The notes beneath the pieces are model-generated. The model ran no database searches. It saw only the letters and a program-made list of their open reading frames with translations, and was not told the DNA's origin. The position numbers were made by a program, and so were the translations under genes. A stretch of DNA of 64,000 nucleotides. It comes from Cladorhizidae sp. MBARI D1340-BT2. Taxonomy: Eukaryota > Porifera > Demospongiae > Poecilosclerida > Cladorhizidae. Position 1 is the first letter of the stretch. Each line of letters starts with the position of its first letter. Below are positions 37,230 to 50,400 of this stretch, one piece after another. The DNA lies in contig JAQNBH010000049.1 in NCBI GenBank assembly GCA_028752905.1, forward strand, positions 124,001 to 188,000, written 5' to 3'.

Positions 37230-39044
37230 CTCTAAAGGTAGGCCTCTCTCTGTTCTCTCTCTTGATACCAAACATCCGTATATTCTGCATACATAGAATC
37301 ACAAGATAGGTTTCTCTATGTGTTCTCTATCTTGATGCTAAACAGGTTAGCTTCATAGATTCTCCACACTTCACTGTATAAACTTGATATATAGCTATTA
37401 AGATAGGTCTCTCCCTGTGCTCTCTGTTGATATCAAACATCCATAATATTCTGCACACTTCACTGTAATGGACTTGATATGATTCGAATGATAGGTTTCA
37501 TTGTGTGTTCTCTATCTTGATATTTGCCCTAATTTGGTCTACATGTTTCTCATTTTCCCCCAAAAAATCTTGTTATTTTTCCGTAAAGCTCATAACTGTT
37601 CTACACTTTACCCCAAAAAGATAATTTTTATATCACCGGATAGCCCTTCTAATTATCTGTCTTTTGTACGTGCCATAATTTGAGTACTCTAAGTATTAGC
37701 AAGTTATGGTGATTTGAAGTGGTAAGGTTTGCGATCTTTCCTGGCGTTTTCCAGTTGCCAAAGCGGTGGCCTGCCAGTGAAAAACCACTACATTTATTGA
37801 TAATCTGTTGACATGTTGCAGATAAGGGCCTTCTCTATCAGTTGACAAAATCTGGGACTTTGGTCTTGTTAATTAGGGCAGTTATGAATTGTACTCTTAC
37901 TTGATGCTAAACATGTTAGCTTCGTAGATTATCCACACTTCACTGAATAGACTTGATGTATAGCTATTAAGATAGGACTCTCTAAGTGCTCTCTCTTGAT
38001 ACCAAACATCCATATATTCTGCACACTTCACTGTAATGGACTTGCAAGATAGGTATCTCTCAGTGTTCTCTATCTTGAGCTGAACATGTTAGCTTCATAG
38101 ATTCTCCACACTTCACTGAATAGACTTGATATATAGCTGTAAAGGTAGGCCTCTCTCTGTTCTCTCTCTTGATACCAAACATCCGTATATTCTGCATACA
38201 TAGAATCACAAGATAGGTTTCTCTATGTGTTCTCTATCTTGATGCTAAACAGGTTAGCTTCATAGATTCTCCACACTTCACTGTATAAACTTGATATATA
38301 GCTATTAAGATAGGTCTCTCCCTGTGCTCTCTGTTGATATCAAACATCCATAATATTCTGCACACTTCACTGTAATGGACTTGATATGATTCGAATGATA
38401 GGTTTCATTGTGTGTTCTCTATCTTGATATTTGCCCTAATTTGGTCTATATGTTTCTCATTTTCCCCCCAAAAATCTTGTTATTTTGCCGTAAAGCTCAT
38501 AACATTTCTATACTTTACCCCAAAAATATAATGTTTATATCACCGGATAGCCCTTCTAATTATCTGTCTTTTGTACGTGCCAAAATTTTGAGTGCTCTAA
38601 TTATTAGCAAGTTATGGTGATTTGAAGTGGTAAGGTTTGCGATCTTTCCTGGCGTTTTCCAGTTGCCAAAGCGGTGGCCTGCCAGTGAAAAACCACTACA
38701 TTTATTGATAATCTGTTGACATGTTGCAGATAAGGGCCTTCTCTATCAGTTGACAAAATCTGGGACTTTGGTCTTGTTAATTAGGGCAGTTATGAATTGT
38801 ACTCTTACTTGATGCTAAACATGTTAGCTTCGTTGATTATCCACACTTCAGTGAATAGACTTGATGTATAGCTATTAAGATAGGACTCTCTAAGTGCTCT
38901 CTCTTGATACCAAACATCCATATATTCTGCACACTTCACTGTAATGGACTTGCAAGATAGGTATCTCTCAGTGTTCTCTATCTTGAGCTGAACATGTTAG
39001 CTTCATAGATTCTCCACACTTCACTGAATAGACTTGATATATAG
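37230..39044 (+). repeat. Duplicated dimer, first copy (copies 42-43)
   Basis: A 907-bp C-haplotype unit with A6 tract and broken palindrome is followed by an I unit that starts CTGTAAAGG (38137) and has TTCGTTG. The same pair follows immediately. Copy 43 differs by a private G to T at 38601. Confidence 0.78.
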
Positions 39045-40859
39045 CTCTAAAGGTAGGCCTCTCTCTGTTCTCTCTCTTGATACCAAACATCCGTATATTC
39101 TGCATACATAGAATCACAAGATAGGTTTCTCTATGTGTTCTCTATCTTGATGCTAAACAGGTTAGCTTCATAGATTCTCCACACTTCACTGTATAAACTT
39201 GATATATAGCTATTAAGATAGGTCTCTCCCTGTGCTCTCTGTTGATATCAAACATCCATAATATTCTGCACACTTCACTGTAATGGACTTGATATGATTC
39301 GAATGATAGGTTTCATTGTGTGTTCTCTATCTTGATATTTGCCCTAATTTGGTCTACATGTTTCTCATTTCCCCCCAAAAAATCTTGTTATTTTTCCGTA
39401 AAGCTCATAACTGTTCTACACTTTACCCCAAAAAGATAATTTTTATATCACCGGATAGCCCTTCTAATTATCTGTCTTTTGTACGTGCCATAATTTGAGT
39501 ACTCTAAGTATTAGCAAGTTATGGTGATTTGAAGTGGTAAGGTTTGCGATCTTTCCTGGCGTTTTCCAGTTGCCAAAGCGGTGGCCTGCCAGTGAAAAAC
39601 CACTACATTTATTGATAATCTGTTGACATGTTGCAGATAAGGGCCTTCTCTATCAGTTGACAAAATCTGGGACTTTGGTCTTGTTAATTAGGGCAGTTAT
39701 GAATTGTACTCTTACTTGATGCTAAACATGTTAGCTTCGTAGATTATCCACACTTCACTGAATAGACTTGATGTATAGCTATTAAGATAGGACTCTCTAA
39801 GTGCTCTCTCTTGATACCAAACATCCATATATTCTGCACACTTCACTGTAATGGACTTGCAAGATAGGTATCTCTCAGTGTTCTCTATCTTGAGCTGAAC
39901 ATGTTAGCTTCATAGATTCTCCACACTTCACTGAATAGACTTGATATATAGCTGTAAAGGTAGGCCTCTCTCTGTTCTCTCTCTTGATACCAAACATCCG
40001 TATATTCTGCATACATAGAATCACAAGATAGGTTTCTCTATGTGTTCTCTATCTTGATGCTAAACAGGTTAGCTTCATAGATTCTCCACACTTCACTGTA
40101 TAAACTTGATATATAGCTATTAAGATAGGTCTCTCCCTGTGCTCTCTGTTGATATCAAACATCCATAATATTCTGCACACTTCACTGTAATGGACTTGAT
40201 ATGATTCGAATGATAGGTTTCATTGTGTGTTCTCTATCTTGATATTTGCCCTAATTTGGTCTATATGTTTCTCATTTTCCCCCCAAAAATCTTGTTATTT
40301 TGCCGTAAAGCTCATAACATTTCTATACTTTACCCCAAAAATATAATGTTTATATCACCGGATAGCCCTTCTAATTATCTGTCTTTTGTACGTGCCAAAA
40401 TTTTGAGTGCTCTAAGTATTAGCAAGTTATGGTGATTTGAAGTGGTAAGGTTTGCGATCTTTCCTGGCGTTTTCCAGTTGCCAAAGCGGTGGCCTGCCAG
40501 TGAAAAACCACTACATTTATTGATAATCTGTTGACATGTTGCAGATAAGGGCCTTCTCTATCAGTTGACAAAATCTGGGACTTTGGTCTTGTTAATTAGG
40601 GCAGTTATGAATTGTACTCTTACTTGATGCTAAACATGTTAGCTTCGTTGATTATCCACACTTCAGTGAATAGACTTGATGTATAGCTATTAAGATAGGA
40701 CTCTCTAAGTGCTCTCTCTTGATACCAAACATCCATATATTCTGCACACTTCACTGTAATGGACTTGCAAGATAGGTATCTCTCAGTGTTCTCTATCTTG
40801 AGCTGAACATGTTAGCTTCATAGATTCTCCACACTTCACTGAATAGACTTGATATATAG
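39045..40859 (+). repeat. Duplicated dimer, second copy (copies 44-45)
   Basis: Same 1815-bp length and same rare markers as 37230-39044: broken palindrome, A6 tract, CTGTAAAGG at 39952 and TTCGTTG in copy 45. The tract of copy 44 is T3C6A6 against T4C5A6 in copy 42, again a boundary shift without a length change. Confidence 0.78.
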
Positions 40860-43584
40860 CTCTAAAGGTAGGCCTCTCTCTGTTCTCTCTCTTGATACCA
40901 AACATCCGTATATTCTGCATACATAGAATCACAAGATAGGTTTCTCTATGTGTTCTCTATCTTGATGCTAAACAGGTTAGCTTCATAGATTCTCCACACT
41001 TCACTGTATAAACTTGATATTATAGCTATTAAGATAGGTCTCTCCCTGTGCTCTCTGTTGATATCAAACATCCATAATATTCTGCACACTTCACTGTAAT
41101 GGACTTGATATGATTCGAATGATAGGTTTCATTGTGTGTTCTCTATCTTGATATTTGCCCTAATTTGGTCTACATGTTTCTCATTTTTCCCCCAAAAATC
41201 TTGTTATTTTCCCGTAAAGCTCATAACTTTTCTACACTTTACCCCAAAAAGATAATTTTTATATCACCGGATAGCCCTTCTAATTATCTGTCTTTTGTAA
41301 GTGCCAAAATTTTGAGTACTCTAAGTATTAGCAAGTTATGGTGATTTGAAGTGGTAAGGTTTGCGATCTTTCCTGGCGTTTTCCAGTTGCCAAAGCGGTG
41401 GCCTGCCAGTGAAAAACCACTACATTTATTGATAATCTGTTGACATGTTGCAGATAAGGGCCTTCTCTATCAGTTGACAAAATCTGGGACTTTGGTCTTG
41501 TTAATTAGGGCAGTTATGAATTGTACTCTTACTTGATGCTAAACATGTTAGCTTCGTAGATTATCCACACTTCACTGAATAGACTTGATGTATAGCTATT
41601 AAGATAGGACTCTCTAAGTGCTCTCTCTTGATACCAAACATCCATATATTCTGCACACTTCACTGTAATGGACTTGCAAGATAGGTATCTCTCAGTGTTC
41701 TCTATCTTGAGCTAAACATGTTAGCTTCATAGATTCTCCACACTTCACTGAATAGACTTGATATATAGCTCTAAAGGTAGGCCTCTCTCTGTTCTCTCTC
41801 TTGATACCAAACATCCGTATATTCTGCATACATAGAATCACAAGATAGGTTTCTCTATGTGTTCTCTATCTTGATGCTAAACAGGTTAGCTTCATAGATT
41901 CTCCACACTTCACTGTATAAACTTGATATATAGCTATTAAGATAGGTCTCTCCCTGTGCTCTCTGTTGATATCAAACATCCATAATATTCTGCACACTTC
42001 ACTGTAATGGACTTGATATGATTCGAATGATAGGTTTCATTGTGTGTTCTCTATCTTGATATTTGCCCTAATTTGGTCTACATGTTTCTCATTTTTCCCC
42101 CAAAAATCTTGTTATTTTCCCGTAAAGCTCATAACTGTTCTACACTTTACCCAAAAAAGATAATTTTTATATCACCGGATAGCCCTTCTAATTATCTGTC
42201 TTTTGTACATGCCAAAATTTTGAGTACTCTAAGTATTAGCAAGTTATGGTGATTTGAAGTGGTAAGGTTTGCGATCTTTCCTGGCGTTTTCCAGTTGCCA
42301 AAGCGGTGGCCTGCCAGTGAAAAACCACTACATTTATTGATAATCTGTTGACATGTTGCAGATAAGGGCCTTCTCTATCAGTTGACAAAATCTGGGACTT
42401 TGGTCTTGTTAATTAGGGCAGTTATGAATTGTACACTTACTTGATGCTAAACATGTTAGCTTCGTAGATTATCCACACTTCACTGAATAGACTTGATGTA
42501 TAGCTATTAAGATAGGACTCTCTAAGTGCTCTCTCTTGATACCAAACATCCATATATTCTGCACACTTCACTGTAATGGACTTGCAAGATAGGTATCTCT
42601 CAGTGTTCTCTATCTTGAGCTAAACATGTTAGCTTCATAGATTCTCCACACTTCACTGAATAGACTTGATATATAGCTCTAAAGGTAGGCCTCTCTCTGT
42701 TCTCTCCCTTGATACCAAACATCCGTATATTCTGCATACATAGAATCACAAGATAGGTTTCTCTATGTGTTCTCTATCTTGATGCTAAACAGGTTAGCTT
42801 CATAGATTCTCCACACTTCACTGTATAAACTTGATATATAGCTATTAAGATAGGTCTCTCCCTGTGCTCTCTGTTGATATCAAACATCCATAATATTCTG
42901 CACACTTCACTGTAATGGACTTGATATGATTCGAATGATAGGTTTCATTGTGTGTTCTCTATCTTGATATTTGCCCTAATTTGGTCTATATGTTTCTCAT
43001 TTCCCCCCCCAAAATCTTGTTATTTTGCCGTAAAGCTCATAACATTTCTATACTTTACCCCAAAAATATAATGTTTATATCACCGGATAGCCCTTCTAAT
43101 TATCTGTCTTTTGTACGTGCCAAAATTTTGAGTGCTCTAAGTATTAGCAAGTTATGGTGATTTGAAGTGGTAAGGTTTGCGATCTTTCCTGGCGTTTTCC
43201 AGTTGCCAAAGCGGTGGCCTGCCAGTGAAAAACCACTACATTTATTGATAATCTGTTGACATGTTGCAGATAAGGGCCTTCTCTATCAGTTGACAAAATC
43301 TGGGACTTTGGTCTTGTTAATTAGGGCAGTTATGAATTGTACTCTTACTTGATGCTAAACATGTTAGCTTCGTTGATTATCCACACTTCAGTGAATAGAC
43401 TTGATGTATAGCTATTAAGATAGGACTCTCTAAGTGCTCTCTCTTGATACCAAACATCCATATATTCTGCACACTTCACTGTAATGGACTTGCAAGATAG
43501 GTATCTCTCAGTGTTCTCTATCTTGAGCTGAACATGTTAGCTTCATAGATTCTCCACACTTCACTGAATAGACTTGATATATAG

Positions 43585-44493
43585 CTCTAAAGGTAGGCCT
43601 CTCTCTGTTCTCTCTCTTGATACCAAACATCCGTATATTCTGCATACATAGAATCACAAGATAGGTTTCTCTATGTGTTCTCTATCTTGATGCTAAACAG
43701 GTTAGCTTCATAGATTCTCCACACTTCACTGTATACACTTGATATTATAGCTATTAAGATAGGTCTCTCCCTGTGCTCTCTGTTGATATCAAACATCCAT
43801 AATATTCTGCACACTTCACTGTAATGGACTTGATATGATTCGAATGATAGGTTTCATTGTGTGTTCTCTATCTTGATATTTGCCCTAATTTGGTCTACAT
43901 GTTTCTCATTTCCCCCCCCAAAATCTTGTTATTTTGCCGTAAAGCTCATAACATTTCTATACTTTACCCCAAAAATATAATGTTTATATCACCGGATAGC
44001 CCTTCTAATTATCTGTCTTTTGTACGTGCCAAAATTTTGAGTGCTCTAAGTATTAGCAAGTTATGGTGATTTGAAGTGGTAAGGTTTGCGATCTTTCCTG
44101 GCGTTTTCCAGTTGCCAAAGCGGTGGCCTGCCAGTGAAAAACCACTACATTTATTGATAATCTGTTGACATGTTGCAGATAAGGGCCTTCTCTATCAGTT
44201 GACAAAATCTGGGACTTTGGTCTTGTTAATTAGGGCAGTTATGAATTGTACTCTTACTTGATGCTAAACATGTTAGCTTCGTAGATTATCCACACTTCAC
44301 TGAATAGACTTGATGTATAGCTATTAAGATAGGACTCTCTAAGTGCTCTCTCTTGATACCAAACATCCATATATTCTGCACACTTCACTGTAATGGACTC
44401 GCAAGATAGGTATCTCTCAGTGTTCTCTATCTTGAGCTGAACATGTTAGCTTCATAGATTCTCCACACTTCACTGAATAGACTTGATATATAG
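43585..44493 (+). repeat. Copy 49, mosaic 909-bp unit
   Basis: It has the F/C-type TACATG at offset 313, the T3C8A4 tract, then an I-type centre and right side (ACATTTCTATAC, AATGTTT, GC at 458-459). The switch lies between the tract and offset 368. It also has the extra A3 base, a private A to C at 43736, and GACTCGC at 44400, shared only with copy 51. Confidence 0.7.
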
Positions 44494-47400
44494 CTCTAAA
44501 GGTAGGCCTCTCTCTGTTCTCTCTCTTGATACCAAACATCCGTATATTCTGCATACATAGAATCACAAGATAGGTTTCTCTATGTGTTCTCTATCTTGAT
44601 GCTAAACAGGTTAGCTTCATAGATTCTCCACACTTCACTGTATAAACTTGATATATAGCTATTAAGATAGGTCTCTCCCTGTGCTCTCTGTTGATATCAA
44701 ACATCCATAATATTCTGCACACTTCACTGTAATGGACTTGATATGATTCGAATGATAGGTTTCATTGTGTGTTCTCTATCTTGATATTTGCCCTAATTTG
44801 GTCTACATGTTTCTCATTTCCCCCCCAAAAATCTTGTTATTTTTCCGTAAAGCTCATAACTGTTCTACACTTTACCCCAAAAAGATAATTTTTATATCAC
44901 CGGATAGCCCTTCTAATTATCTGTCTTTTGTACGTGCCATAATTTGAGTACTCTAAGTATTAGCAAGTTATGGTGATTTGAAGTGGTAAGGTTTGCGATC
45001 TTTCCTGGCGTTTTCCAGTTGCCAAAGCGGTGGCCTGCCAGTGAAAAACCACTACATTTATTGATAATCTGTTGACATGTTGCAGATAAGGGCCTTCTCT
45101 ATCAGTTGACAAAATCTGGGACTTTGGTCTTGTTAATTAGGGCAGTTATGAATTGTACTCTTACTTGATGCTAAACATGTTAGCTTCGTAGATTATCCAC
45201 ACTTCACTGAATAGACTTGATGTATAGCTATTAAGATAGGACTCTCTAAGTGCTCTCTCTTGATACCAAACATCCATATATTCTGCACACTTCACTGTAA
45301 TGGACTTGCAAGATAGGTATCTCTCAGTGTTCTCTATCTTGAGCTGAACATGTTAGCTTCATAGATTCTCCACACTTCACTGAATAGACTTGATATATAG
45401 CTCTAAAGGTAGGCCTCTCTCTGTTCTCTCTCTTGATACCAAACATCCGTATATTCTGCATACATAGAATCACAAGATAGGTTTCTCTATGTGTTCTCTA
45501 TCTTGATGCTAAACAGGTTAGCTTCATAGATTCTCCACACTTCACTGTATAAACTTGATATATAGCTATTAAGATAGGTCTCTCCCTGTGCTCTCTGTTG
45601 ATATCAAACATCCATAATATTCTGCACACTTCACTGTAATGGACTTGATATGATTCGAATGATAGGTTTCATTGTGTGTTCTCTATCTTGATATTTGCCC
45701 TAATTTGGTCTACATGTTTCTCATTTCCCCCCCAAAAATCTTGTTATTTTGCCGTAAAGCTCATAACTGTTCTACACTTTACCCAAAAAAGATAATTTTT
45801 ATATCACCGGATAGCCCTTCTAATTATCTGTCTTTTGTACGTGCCAAAATTTTGAGTACTCTAAGTATTAGCAAGTTATGGTGATTTGAAGTGGTAAGGT
45901 TTGCGATCTTTCCTGGCGTTTTCCAGTTGCCAAAGCGGTGGCCTGCCAGTGAAAAACCACTACATTTATTGATAATCTGTTGACATGTTGCAGATAAGGG
46001 CCTTCTCTATCAGTTGACAAAATCTGGGACTTTGGTCTTGTTAATTAGGGCAGTTATGAATTGTACACTTACTTGATGCTAAACATGTTAGCTTCGTAGA
46101 TTATCCACACTTCACTGAATAGACTTGATGTATAGCTATTAAGATAGGACTCTCTAAGTGCTCTCTCTTGATACCAAACATCCATATATTCTGCACACTT
46201 CACTGTAATGGACTCGCAAGATAGGTATCTCTCAGTGTTCTCTATCTTGAGCTGAACATGTTAGCTTCATAGATTCTCCACACTTCACTGAATAGACTTG
46301 ATATATAGCTCTAAAGGTAGGCCTCTCTCTGTTCTCTCTCTTGATACCAAACATCCGTATATTCTGCATACATAGAATCACAAGATAGGTTTCTCTATGT
46401 GTTCTCTATCTTGATGCTAAACAGGTTAGCTTCATAGATTCTCCACACTTCACTGTATAAACTTGATATATAGCTATTAAGATAGGTCTCTCCCTGTGCT
46501 CTCTGTTGATATCAAACATCCATAATATTCTGCACACTTCACTGTAATGGACTTGATATGATTCGAATGATAGGTTTCATTGTGTGTTCTCTATCTTGAT
46601 ATTTGCCCTAATTTGGTCTACATGTTTCTCATTTCCCCCCCAAAAATCTTGTTATTTTGCCGTAAAGCTCATAACTTTTCTACACTTTACCCAAAAAAGA
46701 TAATTTTTATATCACCGGATAGCCCTTCTAATTATCTGTCTTTTGTACGTGCCATAATTTGAGTACTCTAAGTATTAGCAAGTTATGGTGATTTGAAGTG
46801 GTAAGGTTTGCGATCTTTCCTGGCGTTTTCCAGTTGCCAAAGCGGTGGCCTGCCAGTGAAAAACCACTACATTTATTGATAATCTGTTGACATGTTGCAG
46901 ATAAGGGCCTTCTCTATCAGTTGACAAAATCTGGGACTTTGGTCTTGTTAATTAGGGCAGTTATGAATTGTACTCTTACTTGATGCTAAACATGTTAGCT
47001 TCGTAGATTATCCACACTTCACTGAATAGACTTGATGTATAGCTATTAAGATAGGACTCTCTAAGTGCTCTCTCTTGATACCAAACATCCATATATTCTG
47101 CACACTTCACTGTAATGGACTTGCAAGATAGGTATCTCTCAGTGTTCTCTATCTTGAGCTGAACATGTTAGCTTCATAGATTCTCCACACTTCACTGAAT
47201 AGACTTGATATATAGCTCTAAAGGTAGGCCTCTCTCTGTTCTCTCTCTTGATACCAAACATCCGTATATTCTGCATACATAGAATCACAAGATAGGTTTC
47301 TCTATGTGTTCTCTATCTTGATGCTAAACAGGTTAGCTTCATAGATTCTCCACACTTCACTGTATAAACTTGATATATAGCTATTAAGATAGGTCTCTCC

Positions 47401-50400
47401 CTGTGCTCTCTGTTGATATCAAACATCCATAATATTCTGCACACTTCACTGTAATGGACTTGATATGATTCGAATGATAGGTTTCATTGTGTGTTCTCTA
47501 TCTTGATATTTGCCCTAATTTGGTCTACATGTTTCTCATTTCCCCCCCAAAAATCTTGTTATTTTGCCGTAAAGCTCATAACTGTTCTACACTTTACCCA
47601 AAAAAGATAATTTTTATATCACCGGATAGCCCTTCTAATTATCTGTCTTTTGTACGTGCCAAAATTTTGAGTACTCTAAGTATTAGCAAGTTATGGTGAT
47701 TTGAAGTGGTAAGGTTTGCGATCTTTCCTGGCGTTTTCCAGTTGCCAAAGCGGTGGCCTGCCAGTGAAAAACCACTACATTTATTGATAATCTGTTGACA
47801 TGTTGCAGATAAGGGCCTTCTCTATCAGTTGACAAAATCTGGGACTTTGGTCTTGTTAATTAGGGCAGTTATGAATTGTACACTTACTTGATGCTAAACA
47901 TGTTAGCTTCGTAGATTATCCACACTTCACTGAATAGACTTGATGTATAGCTATTAAGATAGGACTCTCTAAGTGCTCTCTCTTGATACCAAACATCCAT
48001 ATATTCTGCACACTTCACTGTAATGGACTTGCAAGATAGGTATCTCTCAGTGTTCTCTATCTTGAGCTGAACATGTTAGCTTCATAGATTCTCCACACTT
48101 CACTGAATAGACTTGATATATAGCTCTAAAGGTAGGCCTCTCTCTGTTCTCTCTCTTGATACCAAACATCCGTATATTCTGCATACATAGAATCACAAGA
48201 TAGGTTTCTCTATGTGTTCTCTATCTTGATGCTAAACAGGTTAGCTTCATAGATTCTCCACACTTCACTGTATAAACTTGATATATAGCTATTAAGATAG
48301 GTCTCTCCCTGTGCTCTCTGTTGATATCAAACATCCATAATATTCTGCACACTTCACTGTAATGGACTTGATATGATTCGAATGATAGGTTTCATTGTGT
48401 GTTCTCTATCTTGATATTTGCCCTAATTTGGTCTACATGTTTCTCATTTCCCCCCCAAAAATCTTGTTATTTTGCCGTAAAGCTCATAACTTTTCTACAC
48501 TTTACCCAAAAAAGATAATTTTTATATCACCGGATAGCCCTTCTAATTATCTGTCTTTTGTACGTGCCAAAATTTTGAGTACTCTAAGTATTAGCAAGTT
48601 ATGGTGATTTGAAGTGGTAAGGTTTGCGATCTTTCCTGGCGTTTTCCAGTTGCCAAAGCGGTGGCCTGCCAGTGAAAAACCACTACATTTATTGATAATC
48701 TGTTGACATGTTGCAGATAAGGGCCTTCTCTATCAGTTGACAAAATCTGGGACTTTGGTCTTGTTAATTAGGGCAGTTATGAATTGTACTCTTACTTGAT
48801 GCTAAACATGTTAGCTTCGTAGATTATCCACACTTCACTGAATAGACTTGATGTATAGCTGTTAAGATAGGACTCTCTAAGTGCTCTCTCTTGATACCAA
48901 ACATCCATATATTCTGCACACTTCACTGTAATGGACTTGCAAGATAGGTATCTCTCAGTGTTCTCTATCTTGAGCTGAACATGTTAGCTTCATAGATTCT
49001 CCACACTTCACTGAATAGACTTGATATATAGCTCTAAAGGTAGGCCTCTCTCTGTTCTCTCTCTTGATACCAAACATCCGTATATTCTGCATACATAGAA
49101 TCACAAGATAGGTTTCTCTATGTGTTCTCTATCTTGATGCTAAACAGGTTAGCTTCATAGATTCTCCACACTTCACTGTATAAACTTGATATATAGCTAT
49201 TAAGATAGGTCTCTCCCTGTGCTCTCTGTTGATATCAAACATCCATAATATTCTGCACACTTCACTGTAATGGACTTGATATGATTCGAATGATAGGTTT
49301 CATTGTGTGTTCTCTATCTTGATATTTGCCCTAATTTGGTCTACATGTTTCTCATTTCCCCCCCAAAAATCTTGTTATTTTTCCGTAAAGCTCATAACTG
49401 TTCTACACTTTACCCCAAAAAGATAATTTTTATATCACCGGATAGCCCTTCTAATTATCTGTCTTTTGTACGTGCCATAATTTGAGTACTCTAAGTATTA
49501 GCAAGTTATGGTGATTTGAAGTGGTAAGGTTTGCGATCTTTCCTGGCGTTTTCCAGTTGCCAAAGCGATGGCCTGCCAGTGAAAAACCACTACATTTATT
49601 GATAATCTGTTGACATGTTGCAGATAAGGGCCTTCTCTATCAGTTGACAAAATCTGGGACTTTGGTCTTGTTAATTAGGGCAGTTATGAATTGTACTCTT
49701 ACTTGATGCTAAACATGTTAGCTTCGTAGATTATCCACACTTCACTGAATAGACTTGATGTATAGCTATTAAGATAGGACTCTCTAAGTGCTCTCTCTTG
49801 ATACCAAACATCCATATATTCTGCACACTTCACTGTAATGGACTTGCAAGATAGGTATCTCTCAGTGTTCTCTATCTTGAGCTGAACATGTTAGCTTCAT
49901 AGATTCTCCACACTTCACTGAATAGACTTGATATATAGCTCTAAAGGTAGGCCTCTCTCTGTTCTCTCTCTTGATACCAAACATCCGTATATTCTGCATA
50001 CATAGAATCACAAGATAGGTTTCTCTATGTGTTCTCTATCTTGATGCTAAACAGGTTAGCTTCATAGATTCTCCACACTTCACTGTATAAACTTGATATA
50101 TAGCTATTAAGATAGGTCTCTCCCTGTGCTCTCTGTTGATATCAAACATCCATAATATTCTGCACACTTCACTGTAATGGACTTGATATGATTCGAATGA
50201 TAGGTTTCATTGTGTGTTCTCTATCTTGATATTTGCCCTAATTTGGTCTACATGTTTCTCATTTTCCCCCCAAAAATCTTGTTATTTTGCCGTAAAGCTC
50301 ATAACTTTTCTACACTTTACCCAAAAAAGATAATTTTTATATCACCGGATAGCCCTTCTAATTATCTGTCTTTTGTACGTGCCATAATTTGAGTACTCTA

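Larger units (their letters stand above)
36321..45400 (+). repeat. Zone II: transitional copies 41-50
   Basis: Lengths are 909, 907, 908, 907, 908, 909, 908, 908, 909 and 907 bp. Haplotype order is F, C, I, C, I, F, C, I, I, C. The 909-bp copies 41, 46 and 49 carry the extra base in A3 (near 36480, 41019, 43743). Each follows an I copy with TTCGTTG and CAGTG in A1 (40, 45, 48). Copies 41 and 46 also share GTAAGTGCC (36761, 41300). Copies 41, 46 and 47 have TTTTCCCG at offset 351. Copy 47 has G to A at 42209 and copy 48 T to C at 42707. This is the last zone containing the I haplotype. Confidence 0.8.
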
